DNA of 53,662 nucleotides from Clostridia bacterium (lineage in GTDB: Bacteria > Bacillota > Clostridia > Christensenellales > Aristaeellaceae): positions 1 through 53,662 of the forward strand of contig JAFTPN010000081.1 in NCBI GenBank assembly GCA_017463245.1, read 5' to 3'. The notes below the pieces were generated by a model, which ran no database searches, had not been told where the DNA came from, and saw only the letters and a program-made list of their open reading frames with translations. The position numbers were made by a program, and so were the translations under genes. Positions 18,211-25,883 of this stretch are shown piece after piece (position 1 is the stretch's first letter; each line of letters opens with the position of its first letter).

Positions 18211-19473
18211 TTACTTCAGCATTTCCTGCACGGCATTCGCCGCCTCGGCCATGGGAATGGTGCATTCTTCCTTGGTGTTCATGTTCTTGATCTTCACCAC
18301 GCCGTTTGCCACTTCGTCATCGCCCAGGGTGGCGCACAGGGGCGCGCCGGTCTTGTTGGCATACTTGAACTGTGCCTTCAGGCTGCGGCCGGTGTGATCC
18401 ATATCGGCGCGGATGCCTGCCTGGCGCAGCTGCTGCACCAGGGAGAAGGCCGCGACCTTGTTCTCGCCCATGAAGGTGACGAACACATCGTACTGGTTGG
18501 GCTTGGGCAGCTCGATGCCCTCGCCCTCCAGCAGCATCAGCACGCGCTCGATGCCCATGCCGAAGCCCACCGCGTGCAGCGCAGGGCCGCCCAGCTGCTC
18601 CACCAGATTGTCGTAACGGCCGCCGCCGCACACGGTCAGGTTGCCGTCCTTGGTGGTGGTGATCAGCTCAAACACGGTCTTGGTGTAGTAGTCCAGGCCG
18701 CGGACGATGCGGCTGTCGATCTGGTAAGGAATGCCAGCGGCCTCCACGCACTTCTGCAGCTGGGCGAAGTGCTCCTTGCACTCGTCGCACAGCACGTCCA
18801 GCATGGAGGGAGCGTCCTTCACCAGCTCCTGGCAATGCTTTTCCTTGCAGTCCAGCACGCGCAGGGGGTTGCGCTCGAAGCGGGTCTTGCAGGTGGCGCA
18901 CATCTCGTTGATGCGGTCAGCCAGGTATTCCTTCAGCAGCGCGTGGTACTTCGGGCGGCACTCAGGGCAGCCGATGGAGTTGATGTTCACGGAGAGATTC
19001 TTCACCCCCAGCCTGCTCAGCAGGGTGAAGGCGGCCATGATCAACTCCGCATCGGCGGTGGCGTCCTTAGCGCCGAAGCACTCCATGCCAAACTGGTGAT
19101 GCTCGCGCAGGCGGCCGTTTTGCGGCGCCTCATAGCGGAAGATGGGGGCGTTGAGGTAGTACATCTTGCAGGGCAGGGCATCGGCATAGAGGCTGTGCTC
19201 CACCAGGGCGCGCACGGCGCCGGCGGTGCCTTCGGGCTTCAGGGTAATGGAGCGGTCGCCCTTGTCCTTGAAGGTGTACATTTCCTTCTGCACGATGTCG
19301 GTGGTGTCGCCCACGCCGCGCAGGAACAGCTCGGTATGCTCGAACACGGGGGTGCGAACCTCGCGGAAGCCCGCCTCGGCAGCCACCTGCCGCTGCATCG
19401 CTTCTACATATTGAAAGCGGTAGCTGTCCTGGGGCAGCACATCCTTTGTGCCGCGGGGAGCCTGAGTCAACAT
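18211..19473 (-). CDS. hisS: histidyl-tRNA synthetase
   Basis: Charges tRNA-His. 420 residues. Class II motifs: APRGTKDVLP at the start, motif 2 FRYEAPQNGRLREHHQFGMECFG, the histidine-A motifs RIVRGLDYYTKTVFE and GGGRYDNL, motif 3 GFGMGIERVLMLL, then an anticodon-binding domain (about 325-420). ATG at 19473 has GGAGGG seven bases upstream. Preceded by a T-box leader and followed by aspS, an order common in Firmicutes. Confidence 0.97.
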   Translation of the reverse strand: MLTQAPRGTKDVLPQDSYRFQYVEAMQRQVAAEAGFREVRTPVFEHTELFLRGVGDTTDIVQKEMYTFKDKGDRSITLKPEGTAGAVRALVEHSLYADALPCKMYYLNAPIFRYEAPQNGRLREHHQFGMECFGAKDATADAELIMAAFTLLSRLGVKNLSVNINSIGCPECRPKYHALLKEYLADRINEMCATCKTRFERNPLRVLDCKEKHCQELVKDAPSMLDVLCDECKEHFAQLQKCVEAAGIPYQIDSRIVRGLDYYTKTVFELITTTKDGNLTVCGGGRYDNLVEQLGGPALHAVGFGMGIERVLMLLEGEGIELPKPNQYDVFVTFMGENKVAAFSLVQQLRQAGIRADMDHTGRSLKAQFKYANKTGAPLCATLGDDEVANGVVKIKNMNTKEECTIPMAEAANAVQEMLK

Positions 19474-19504
19474 AACAAATCCCTCCTGTATGGTATCCTG
19501 CATA

Positions 19505-19728
19505 GAAAAACCCCATGCAGAAAGTAAGTCTGCATGGGGCGAAAAAGCATTTTCGCGGTGCCACCCTGCTTCGCGGCAGTCTGCCGCCTTGTTTCCCCTG
19601 TAACGCGAGGACGCGCCTGATTCTCACCAGGTGGCTCCGAGGTGTCTCCGTGCGGCTCCCGACGGGAATTTTCAGCACCCATTCCCTCTCTGTGGACGGC
19701 CTCCGCACGCTCTTCTCATCACGGCCAT
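19505..19728 (-). promoter_or_regulatory. T-box riboswitch upstream of hisS-aspS
   Basis: Minus-strand leader. The T-box sequence AGGGTGGCACCGCG lies at 19554-19567 and is followed by the terminator. Upstream, a Stem I with an AGAGAGG...GGGTGCTGA apical part and a GTGC/GCAC lower helix is visible. The likely specifier region reads GGAGACACC: it contains GAC (Asp, followed by A as usual) and the overlapping CAC (His) in GACAC at 19642-19646. Uncharged cognate tRNA pairing with the T-box and specifier should favour antitermination. Confidence 0.92.
19506..19540 (-). terminator. T-box intrinsic terminator
   Basis: CCCCATGCAGA pairs with TCTGCATGGGG (stem at 19511-19539) followed by TTTTT, 33 bp before the hisS start. 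Confidence 0.9.
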
Positions 19729-19735
19729 ACAAGAA

Positions 19736-19764
19736 ATTTTATCAGGAATTTCGGTACTTGTCAA
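19736..19764 (-). promoter_or_regulatory. hisS-aspS promoter
   Basis: Minus strand TTGACA (19759-19764), 17-bp spacer, TAAAAT (19736-19741), placing the transcript start right before the T-box leader. Confidence 0.85.
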
Positions 19765-19777
19765 CGGGAAGGAAGCT

Positions 19778-19888
19778 TAATTCGGAATGATGAATTCGGA
19801 ATGCGGAATTGATAGTGCACCTTTTGCATGACCAATGGTGAACCAGTTCACAAACTTAATTCCGAATTCCGCATTCCGAATTCCGAAT
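19778..19888. repeat. two opposed heptamer tracts
   Basis: An inverted, degenerate module F (CGGAAT units, about 19778-19812) and a normal four-unit ATTCCGM tract (about 19858-19888) flank about 45 bp of non-repeat DNA. The second tract touches the stop codon of the neighbouring gene. This is the only F tract in inverted orientation. Confidence 0.8.
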
Positions 19889-20851
19889 TTACCACGTCGC
19901 TTTCAGCGCTTCCTTCACACAGTCCTGATGGTCGCTGTCCACCCGGTTGGTCTCGTGGGTCTTGCTTCCGGTGAAGTGGATGCAGAAGTGTCCGTTGAAG
20001 CCATTGCTGATGGTGCTGGTGCCGTGGGGCATGCCGTTCATGGAGGCGGCGTAGACGTGGCCGTTGTATTTCACCAGAATGGGGCGGCGCGTCCAGCTCC
20101 AGCTGCCGCCGTAGATGGACTTCATGGTGGCGGTGTCCTCCTTGCTGGCGGGCTCGGTGTCCATGTGGTTGGCGCCGCTCCACCGCACGGCGGTGAAGGT
20201 CTTGCCCGTCAGCACGTCCTTGATGGTCACCGTGGCGCCCTTGGGGATGGTGTTCTCGCTGCCGAACCATTTCAGGGATTCCGTCTGGATGGCCTTGTCG
20301 TCCGCAGCGTTCTGGCCGAAGAGGGTCTTGATGGTCACCTTGCCCGCAATGCCGTCCCGACTCAGGCCGTGCTTCTTCTGGAAGGCCTTCACCGCCGCGG
20401 TGGTGCCGCTGCCGTAGATGCCATCGATCTTTCCTTTATAATGGCCTTTGATCTGCAAAGCCTGCTGCAGCTTCTTCACATGGCTGCCGGTATCGCCGGG
20501 GCGGGAGGTGGCGGGCGCGTCGCCCAGGTCGGCAATGGACTGCTTGCTTTCCTCTTTGGCGGTGGTCTGCTCTTCCACCTTGCCGCTGACCTTGACGTAT
20601 TGCTTCATCACATAACCGGTGTATTTGCCATAGCTGACCTTGTACCAGTCCCCGGTGGAGGAAAGCACCTCCAGGGTGTCGCCCCTGTCCAGGGTCTGCA
20701 AGGCCTTGCTGGTTTTGCTGGCGGACTTGCGCAGCACCAGCGACGAGGTATTCACCTTGCCCTGTGCCGCCTGAGCCGCCGGGGCAAGCAACAGCAGCAC
20801 CGCCGCCAGGCCGCCCGCTGCCAGGCGACGCAGTTGGTTCATCTTCTGCAT
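19889..20851 (-). CDS. secreted SH3 / peptidoglycan-binding protein with conserved C-terminal domain
   Basis: 320 residues. Signal peptide (about 1-29, ending AAQA), bacterial SH3 domain (about 32-88; SSLVLRKSASKTSKALQTL, GDWYKVSYGKYTGYV), a short linker, a PG_binding_1 domain (about 118-180; GDTGSHVKKLQQAL, IDGIYGSGTTAAVKAFQKKHGL), and a C-terminal domain (about 195-320) with ANHMDTEP, NGMPHGTSTI and GHFCIHFTGSKTH. The His/Cys-rich last motif suggests an enzyme active site reminiscent of L,D-transpeptidase folds, but the canonical HG...SHGC signature is not present. Role in wall or spore envelope is plausible. Start chosen by AAAGGAG eight bases upstream. Confidence 0.8.
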   Translation of the reverse strand: MQKMNQLRRLAAGGLAAVLLLLAPAAQAAQGKVNTSSLVLRKSASKTSKALQTLDRGDTLEVLSSTGDWYKVSYGKYTGYVMKQYVKVSGKVEEQTTAKEESKQSIADLGDAPATSRPGDTGSHVKKLQQALQIKGHYKGKIDGIYGSGTTAAVKAFQKKHGLSRDGIAGKVTIKTLFGQNAADDKAIQTESLKWFGSENTIPKGATVTIKDVLTGKTFTAVRWSGANHMDTEPASKEDTATMKSIYGGSWSWTRRPILVKYNGHVYAASMNGMPHGTSTISNGFNGHFCIHFTGSKTHETNRVDSDHQDCVKEALKATW

Positions 20852-20873
20852 GGGATCAACTCCTTTCCGCCTC

Positions 20874-20902
20874 ACTTTATTACATTTCTATGACGTTTTC
20901 AA
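20874..20902 (-). promoter_or_regulatory. promoter of the SH3/peptidoglycan-binding gene
   Basis: Minus strand TTGAAA (20897-20902), 17-bp spacer, TAAAGT (20874-20879), 23 bp before the start codon. Confidence 0.55.
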
Positions 20903-20971
20903 GAAAATCGCCGTCATATTTACAAAACTGTTAGACCTGTAAACCGCCGCAGAAAAACTTCGCGCCGGGTG

Positions 20972-21000
20972 TTGACATTTCCCGGCAGAGCGTGTATAAT
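20972..21000 (+). promoter_or_regulatory. rplJL promoter
   Basis: TTGACA (20972-20977), 17-bp spacer, TATAAT (20995-21000): a consensus sigma-A promoter, with about 165 bp of leader to rplJ. Confidence 0.92.
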
Positions 21001-21019
21001 GACATACGGTTTTTGAAGA

Positions 21020-21090
21020 AACCTGTGCCGTAGACAGCCGGTATCCGCAAGGATCTAAGGGAGTCCGCTCCGCCTGCCGAGGTGTGAAGG
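21020..21090 (+). ncRNA. ribosomal protein L10 leader
   Basis: The leader contains the conserved L10-leader elements CCGTAGACAGC, GGATCTAAGG and TCCGCCTGCCGAGG in order (21028-21082). In Firmicutes L10 (or L10-L12) binds this RNA to repress its own operon. It is followed by an attenuator hairpin. Confidence 0.85.
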
Positions 21091-21109
21091 ATAGTTTTTG
21101 TCAAGCTCT

Positions 21110-21138
21110 CCCTTGCGCCTGCGCAAGGGTTTTCTTTT
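21110..21138 (+). terminator. attenuator in the rplJ leader
   Basis: CCCTTGCG (21110-21117), CCTG loop, CGCAAGGG (21122-21129), then TTTTCTTTT. It stands between the L10-binding RNA and rplJ, so it suits premature termination when L10 is in excess. Confidence 0.85.
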
Positions 21139-21170
21139 ACTCTCAAACCATTGAGGAGGTGCAAGAAGAA

Positions 21171-21671
21171 ATGAGCAAGAATCGTGAGTTGAAGGTTCAG
21201 GTCGTGGCTGAGATTGTTGAGAAGATCAAGAATTGCCAGTCCATGGTGATCTGCTCCTACTCCGGCCTGACCGTGGAACAGGTGACCAACCTGCGCAAGC
21301 TGTGCCGTGAGCAGGAAGTTCAGTACTGCGTGCTGAAGAACCGCCTGGTGCTGCGCGCCCTGCAGGAGTGCGGCATTTCCGGCCTGGAGAATCTGCTGGA
21401 AGGCCCCAACGCCTTCGTGTTCTCCACCAAGGACGTGACCAACGCCCCCAAGGTCGTGAACGACTTCATCGAGAAGAACAAGCTGCAGTCCCTGGAGATC
21501 AAGGGTGGCATGATGGGCACCGAGATCCTGGATGTTGCTGGCGTGAAGGCCCTGGCCTCCCTGCCCAGCCGCGAAGAACTGCTGGCCACCATGGTGGGCT
21601 GCCTGGTCTCCCCCGTGTCTTCTCTGGTTGCCGTGCTGGACGAAATCGCCGAGCAGAAGGCTGCCGCCTAA
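21171..21671 (+). CDS. rplJ: 50S ribosomal protein L10
   Basis: Base of the ribosomal L12 stalk. 166 residues; N-terminal rRNA-binding domain with VICSYSGLTVEQVTNLRK and YCVLKNRLVLRAL, G/P region GPNAFVFSTKD, C-terminal helix LAVLDEIAEQKAAA for L12 dimers. ATG at 21171 follows GAGGAGGT. The L10 leader lies upstream and rplL 69 bp downstream. rplKA, often upstream in Firmicutes, are absent here. Confidence 0.97.
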   Translation: MSKNRELKVQVVAEIVEKIKNCQSMVICSYSGLTVEQVTNLRKLCREQEVQYCVLKNRLVLRALQECGISGLENLLEGPNAFVFSTKDVTNAPKVVNDFIEKNKLQSLEIKGGMMGTEILDVAGVKALASLPSREELLATMVGCLVSPVSSLVAVLDEIAEQKAAA

Positions 21672-21740
21672 TCCCCATGGCCGCCTGACGGCCGCATAAC
21701 AAAACAACAGACATTTTTCTAAATTTGGAGGGAAAATCAA

Positions 21741-22112
21741 ATGACTCATCAGGAAATTCTGGACGCTATCAAGTCCATGACTCTGCTGGAGATCAAGGAA
21801 CTGGTTGACGCTATGAAGGAAGAGTTCGGCGTGACCGGCGCTATCGCCGTTGCCGGTGGTGCTGCTCCCGCTGCTGCCGCTGCTGCCGAGGAAGAGAAGA
21901 CCGAGTTCGACGTTGTGCTGAAGGACGCCGGCTCCGAGAAGATCAAGGTCATCAAGGTTGTGCGCGAAGTCGTGTCCGGCCTGGGCCTGAAGGAAGCCAA
22001 GGAAATCGTGGAGTCCGCTCCCAAGACCATCAAGGAAGGCGTGTCCAAGGAAGACGCCGAGAAGATCGCCGAGCAGTTCAAGGCTGTGGGCGCCACCGTG
22101 GAAATCAAGTAA
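21741..22112 (+). CDS. rplL: 50S ribosomal protein L7/L12
   Basis: Stalk protein that recruits translation GTPases. 123 residues: N-terminal dimerisation helices (about 1-33), Ala-rich hinge ([14 protein letters not shown]), C-terminal domain with [39 protein letters not shown] upstream of ATG. A strong terminator follows. Confidence 0.98.
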   Translation: MTHQEILDAIKSMTLLEIKELVDAMKEEFGVTGAIAVAGGAAPAAAAAAEEEKTEFDVVLKDAGSEKIKVIKVVREVVSGLGLKEAKEIVESAPKTIKEGVSKEDAEKIAEQFKAVGATVEIK

Positions 22113-22132
22113 TTTCACACAGTGTCTTCACA

Positions 22133-22161
22133 AGAGAGTCCGAAAGGGCTCTCTTTTTTTT
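22133..22161 (+). terminator. rplJL terminator
   Basis: AGAGAGTCC / GGGCTCTCT stem with a GAAA loop and eight T, 20 bp past the rplL stop. Confidence 0.92.
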
Positions 22162-22327
22162 ATCGGCCATTCCACGGCGCAAGGCCGTGTACTGGCTACA
22201 CTTCGGCCAACGCAAGCGTTGACCTCGTTAGTCGGGACATACGTCCCTCCCTTTTTTATCGGCCATCGCAAGCATGACTCTTTTTTGCATTACAGGGAAC
22301 CTTTTCCTCCCCCAAATTCTCTTATAA
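22162..22327. repeat. mini-hairpin array with duplicated TTTTTTATCGGCCAT
   Basis: No gene. Holds hairpins CACGGC/GCCGTG (about 22172-22188), AACGC/GCGTT (about 22209-22220) and GGGAC/GTCCC (about 22235-22248) before a T-run. TTTTTTATCGGCCAT occurs twice (about 22156 and 22252), as if a terminator tail was duplicated. Resembles module A in style but not in sequence. Confidence 0.5.
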
Positions 22328-22345
22328 GTGTAAATCGATTTACAC
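22328..22345. promoter_or_regulatory. 18-bp perfect palindrome before the ECF sigma gene
   Basis: GTGTAAATCGATTTACAC, 15 bp before the ATG, just after a TATAAG -10-like box (about 22323-22328). Position and symmetry suit a repressor operator or mRNA hairpin. Confidence 0.6.
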
Positions 22346-22360
22346 ACCACGGAGGAACCT

Positions 22361-22837
22361 ATGACACACGAAGAATTTGCCCGGCGCATCGTGGCCATGC
22401 AGGGTACGCTCTACCGCGTCTCCTGCACCCTGCTGCCGCAGCTGTGCGACCGGGAGGATGCCGTGCAGTCCGCCATTGAAAAGGCATGGTGCAAGCAAGC
22501 CACGCTTAAAGATGAAAGCCGCCTGCAGGCCTGGATGATCCGCATACTGATCAACGAATGCCACGCCATCCATCGCAGCCGCAGGCGGGAGATCCCCATG
22601 GACATCCTGCCGGACACCCCCGCGCCGCCCGGTGCCGACCCCGATCTGTATCGCTTCTTCACCGCCCTGCCGGATAAGCTTCGTCTGCCCATGGTTCTGT
22701 TTTACCTGGAGGGTCACGAGATCAAGGATATCGCCGCGATCCTCCATCTGCCCACCGGAACCATCAAATCCCGCCTGGCGCGCGGGCGTGAAATGATGCG
22801 CCGCAACAAAGCATTCGAGGAGGTGCAGGATCTGTGA
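22361..22837 (+). CDS. ECF-type RNA polymerase sigma factor
   Basis: 158 residues. Region 2 (about 10-75; LCDREDAVQSAIEKAW, LQAWMIRILINECH) binds -10 DNA and polymerase; region 4 (about 100-150; LPDKLRLPMVLFYLEGHEIKDIAAILHLPTGTIKSRLARGRE) is the helix-turn-helix for the -35. No extra domains, so a small SigV/SigW-like group IV factor. GGAGG is seven bases before ATG. It overlaps by 4 bp the next gene, a membrane protein that is likely its anti-sigma factor. Confidence 0.92.
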   Translation: MTHEEFARRIVAMQGTLYRVSCTLLPQLCDREDAVQSAIEKAWCKQATLKDESRLQAWMIRILINECHAIHRSRRREIPMDILPDTPAPPGADPDLYRFFTALPDKLRLPMVLFYLEGHEIKDIAAILHLPTGTIKSRLARGREMMRRNKAFEEVQDL

Positions 22838-23691
22838 CGATCAAGGAGCTTGACTTGCAAAATGCCGTTTACGGCGACATTCCCCAGAGCTTCCAGCACC
22901 GCGTGCAATACGCCCTGCACCGCACAGAAAAGGAGGAAGTTCCCGTGAAACGATTTACCCTGCGCACCGCATTGATCACCCTTTTGCTCATCACCATGGT
23001 GGGCGTGGCGCTGGCCGCCATCTCGTCCATCACCGCAGAGCGCTACGGCCAGCAGTATGGCGAAGCATACAAAAACGCCCTGCTGCAAAGCGACATCGAC
23101 GCATCCCTGCGCACCAAGCAGCTGGGCGATGTGATCTACCAGCTGGATGACGTGATCGTCACCGGTATCACGATGGACAACGAGAAGGACAACCAGGGTG
23201 AAGACCCCATGTCCGTCAGCGACCTGGTCTGCTCCCGCATCTACGCCACCGGCACCATCCGCACGGCTGATGATGCCAACGCCGTGCTGATCTGCGAGGA
23301 CTACCTGACCACCGACCCCTGGAATTACAGTCCCTACCACAACGGCGGCCGCGATACCATCCCCGCAGGTGCCATTTCCGTGAAGGACAAGGCAGCCGCA
23401 ACCAACGCTGACATTCTGTGCGTTCGCGCCAGCGCCAACGGTCTGGTGGGTGCCGATGGCGAGTTCATCGAAGCCGACTGCGGCGGGGATGTGATTGTCC
23501 AGGAGGATGGCACCATGGTCTTCTACATGGAGATCGACCTGGCCGATCCCATCCCCCGTCAGGAGGAATACACCATCAGCATGTATCTGTCCAACCACCA
23601 GGTCACCCCGGAAGGCGAACACCTGATGGACACCCGCATCGGCGAGGATTGGGTGTTCACCATTTCGCCCACCAAGGCAAGCGACAAGTAA
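22834..23691 (+). CDS. putative membrane anti-sigma factor
   Basis: 285 residues; GTG start inside the sigma gene stop (GTGA). A cytosolic segment of about 40 residues (DLQNAVYGDIPQSFQHRV), one transmembrane helix (about 46-63), then about 220 extracellular residues with no recognised domain, containing DDVIVTGITMDNEKDN and RQEEYTISMYLSNHQVTP. Tight coupling to an ECF gene and single-pass topology argue for an anti-sigma role; no zinc HxxxCxxC motif is present, so it is not of the ZAS type. DUF4179-like families have this plan, not verified. Confidence 0.6.
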   Translation: MTIKELDLQNAVYGDIPQSFQHRVQYALHRTEKEEVPVKRFTLRTALITLLLITMVGVALAAISSITAERYGQQYGEAYKNALLQSDIDASLRTKQLGDVIYQLDDVIVTGITMDNEKDNQGEDPMSVSDLVCSRIYATGTIRTADDANAVLICEDYLTTDPWNYSPYHNGGRDTIPAGAISVKDKAAATNADILCVRASANGLVGADGEFIEADCGGDVIVQEDGTMVFYMEIDLADPIPRQEEYTISMYLSNHQVTPEGEHLMDTRIGEDWVFTISPTKASDK

Positions 23692-23698
23692 CACCCCT

Positions 23699-23728
23699 GG
23701 GACTGTTCCAACTGGAGCAGTCCTTTTT
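23699..23728 (+). terminator. terminator of the ECF operon
   Basis: GGACTGTTCC pairs with GGAGCAGTCC (one G-T pair), then TTTTTT. Confidence 0.85.
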
Positions 23729-23731
23729 TGC

Positions 23732-23760
23732 TTGCAATAAACACTTCTCTACGATATAAT
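23732..23760 (+). promoter_or_regulatory. fhs promoter
   Basis: TTGCAA (23732-23737), 17-bp spacer, TATAAT (23755-23760), 49 bp before the start codon. Confidence 0.8.
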
Positions 23761-23808
23761 AAACAGGAATTTGTGTTTTCCTACTGCTATATAAAGGAGA
23801 TTGATCCC

Positions 23809-25479
23809 ATGCCTACGGATATCGAGATCGCCCAGGCGGCGTCCCCCCGCAAGATCGAGGAGATCGCCCGCTGCGCCAATATTCCCGAAGATGCCCTGGT
23901 TCCCTATGGCCGCTACATTGCCAAGGTGGATCCCATGCAGATCCCCCAGCGCGAGAAGAAGGCCAAGCTGATCCTGGTCACCGCCATCAACCCCACCCCC
24001 GCTGGCGAGGGCAAGACCACCGTGTCCGTTGGCCTGGCCGACGGCATGACCAAGATCGGCAAGAAGGCCATGCTGGCTCTGCGCGAGCCGTCCCTTGGCC
24101 CGGTCTTTGGCATGAAGGGCGGCGCCACCGGCGGCGGCTATGCCCAGGTGCTGCCCATGGAGAACATCAACCTCCATTTCACCGGCGACCTGCACGCCAT
24201 CACCGCTGCCAACAACCTCTTGGCCGCCATGGTGGACAACCACATCCAGCAGGGCAACAAGCTGGGCATCGATCCCCGCACCGTCACCTGGCGCCGCTGC
24301 CTGGACGTGAACGACCGTCAGCTGCGCTCCATCGTCTCCGGCATTGGCGGCAAGGCCAATGGCATGCCCCGCGAGGACGGCTTTGACATCACCGCCGCCA
24401 GCGAGGTCATGGCCGTGTTCTGCCTGGCGCAGGATCTGGCTGACCTGAAGGCTCGCCTGGCGCGTCTGCAGGTTGCCCGCACCTTTGCCGGCACCCCCGT
24501 CACCGCTGGCGACATCCATGCCGAGGGTGCCATGACCGCCCTCCTGCGCGACGCCATCCAGCCCAACCTGGTGCAGACCATCGACGGCACGCCCTGCCTG
24601 ATGCACGGCGGCCCCTTCGCCAACATTGCCCACGGCTGCAACTCCGTCATCGCCACCAAGACGGCCATGAACCTGGCTGATTATGTGGTGACCGAGGCAG
24701 GCTTCGGCGGCGACCTGGGCGCCGAGAAGTTCCTGGACATCAAGTGCCGCCAGAGCGGCATCTGGCCGGACGCCATCATTGTGGTGGCCACCGTCCGCGC
24801 CCTGAAGCATCACGGCGGCTGCCCCAAGGATCAGCTGTCCGTGGAAGGCGTGGAATACCTCAAGAAGGGTCTTTCCAACCTGATGGCGCACATCGACCAT
24901 GTGAAGAACGTGTGGAAGCGCCCGGTCATTGTGGCCATGAACCGCTTCATCACCGATACCGATGCTGAAATGGCCGCCCTGCGTGCTGCCTGCGAAGAAG
25001 CCGGTGCGCCCGTGGAGCTGTGCGACGGCTGGGCTCGCGGCGGCGCTGGCGTGACCGAGCTGGCCGAGCTGGTCTGCAGCACCGTGGACGCCCAGACCGA
25101 CAACACCCCCTCCTATACCTACGAGGATGACCTGAAGCTGGCCGACAAGATCACCGCCGTGGCGCAGCGCATCTATGGTGCCAAGGACGTGGCCTTTGGC
25201 GGCAGCGTGCTCAAGCAGCTGGCCAAGCTGGAGGAAGAAGGCTGGGGCAAGTGCCCGGTGTGCATCGCCAAAACCCAGTATTCCTTCTCCGATGACCCCA
25301 AAGCCCTGGGCGCGCCCAAGGACTTCACCCTGCACATCCGCAGCGTCCGCCTCTCCGCAGGCGCAGGCTTCGTCGTCGCCTTCGCCGGTGACATCATCGC
25401 CATGCCCGGCCTCCCCCGCATCCCCGCCGCCGAAAACATCGACGTCAACGAAAACGGCAAAATCGTGGGTCTGTTCTAA
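23809..25479 (+). CDS. fhs: formate-tetrahydrofolate ligase
   Basis: Makes 10-formyl-THF from formate, THF and ATP, feeding purine synthesis or the methyl branch of acetogenesis. 556 residues, typical. Seen: the P-loop PTPAGEGKTT (62-71), GMKGGATGGGYAQVLPMENINLHFTGD, the monovalent-cation/THF region and C-terminal MPGLPRIPAAENIDV. ATG at 23809 follows AAAGGAGA. Single-gene unit between a terminator and repeat copy 4, which starts at the stop codon. With folD it covers formate to methylene-THF; no other Wood-Ljungdahl genes are in view. Confidence 0.98.
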   Translation: MPTDIEIAQAASPRKIEEIARCANIPEDALVPYGRYIAKVDPMQIPQREKKAKLILVTAINPTPAGEGKTTVSVGLADGMTKIGKKAMLALREPSLGPVFGMKGGATGGGYAQVLPMENINLHFTGDLHAITAANNLLAAMVDNHIQQGNKLGIDPRTVTWRRCLDVNDRQLRSIVSGIGGKANGMPREDGFDITAASEVMAVFCLAQDLADLKARLARLQVARTFAGTPVTAGDIHAEGAMTALLRDAIQPNLVQTIDGTPCLMHGGPFANIAHGCNSVIATKTAMNLADYVVTEAGFGGDLGAEKFLDIKCRQSGIWPDAIIVVATVRALKHHGGCPKDQLSVEGVEYLKKGLSNLMAHIDHVKNVWKRPVIVAMNRFITDTDAEMAALRAACEEAGAPVELCDGWARGGAGVTELAELVCSTVDAQTDNTPSYTYEDDLKLADKITAVAQRIYGAKDVAFGGSVLKQLAKLEEEGWGKCPVCIAKTQYSFSDDPKALGAPKDFTLHIRSVRLSAGAGFVVAFAGDIIAMPGLPRIPAAENIDVNENGKIVGLF

Positions 25480-25843
25480 CCAGAGGCTCTGCCTCTGGAC
25501 TCCGCCCAAGGGCTCTGCCCTTGGGGATCCCGGTCAGGGCTCTGCCCTGACAACCCGCGAAGGGACTTCGTCCCTTTCGAAACCCATCCTGTGTGGACAT
25601 ACAGGGTGGGTTTTCCTTTGGGGTCACGGCGCAAATACGGTTGCGCCGTGACGCGGGGACTGTTTGGTTTCGCACTCCAAAAGCCTCCCTCTCGAGGGAG
25701 GTGGCCGAGCGCAGCGAGGACGGAAGGAGTGGTTCTGCCACTTGCCCCACACCAAACTTCCCTTGCACCTGTAGGGGCGATCTGCGATCGCCCGCCCGCC
25801 CACAAACTAAATTCCGAATTCCGCATTCCGAATTCCGAATTTC
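25480..25843. repeat. composite intergenic repeat, copy 4 (A-B-C-E-F)
   Basis: Starts one base after the fhs stop. Module A here has four mini-hairpins: AGAGGC/GCCTCT, CAAGGGC/GCCCTTG, TCAGGGC/GCCCTGA and GAAGGGAC/GTCCCTTTC (about 25481-25582). Module B is GGGGTCACG with GGCGCAA/TTGCGCC (about 25620-25658); C about 25680-25740; E about 25768-25800; F four heptamers (about 25810-25840). The gap lies between convergent fhs and cysK and holds no gene. Confidence 0.9.
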
Positions 25844-25848
25844 CCCAC

Positions 25849-25880
25849 AAAAAGAACGCCTCCCTCGAGGCGTTCTTTTT
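25849..25880. terminator. bidirectional terminator serving cysK (and the fhs side)
   Basis: AAAAAGAACGCCTC, 4-nt loop, GAGGCGTTCTTTTT: a perfect A-tract/stem/T-tract symmetric terminator, 3 bp from the cysK stop. Confidence 0.92.
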
Positions 25881-25883
25881 GCA

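Noticed and set aside
16231-19527. A 1098-codon open frame antisense to aspS and hisS, and similar long antisense frames (for example 1091-2353, 4774-6054, 23749-25509, 25989-28934, 39106-40947, 48977-50959)
   Set aside because: Shadows of high-GC coding strands: they mirror real genes codon by codon, are rich in His, Gly and Ala, have no ribosome sites and no recognisable domains.
25480-25843. Repeat blocks as degenerate insertion sequences with dead transposase
   Set aside because: No frame or fragment resembling a transposase was found on either strand in any copy.
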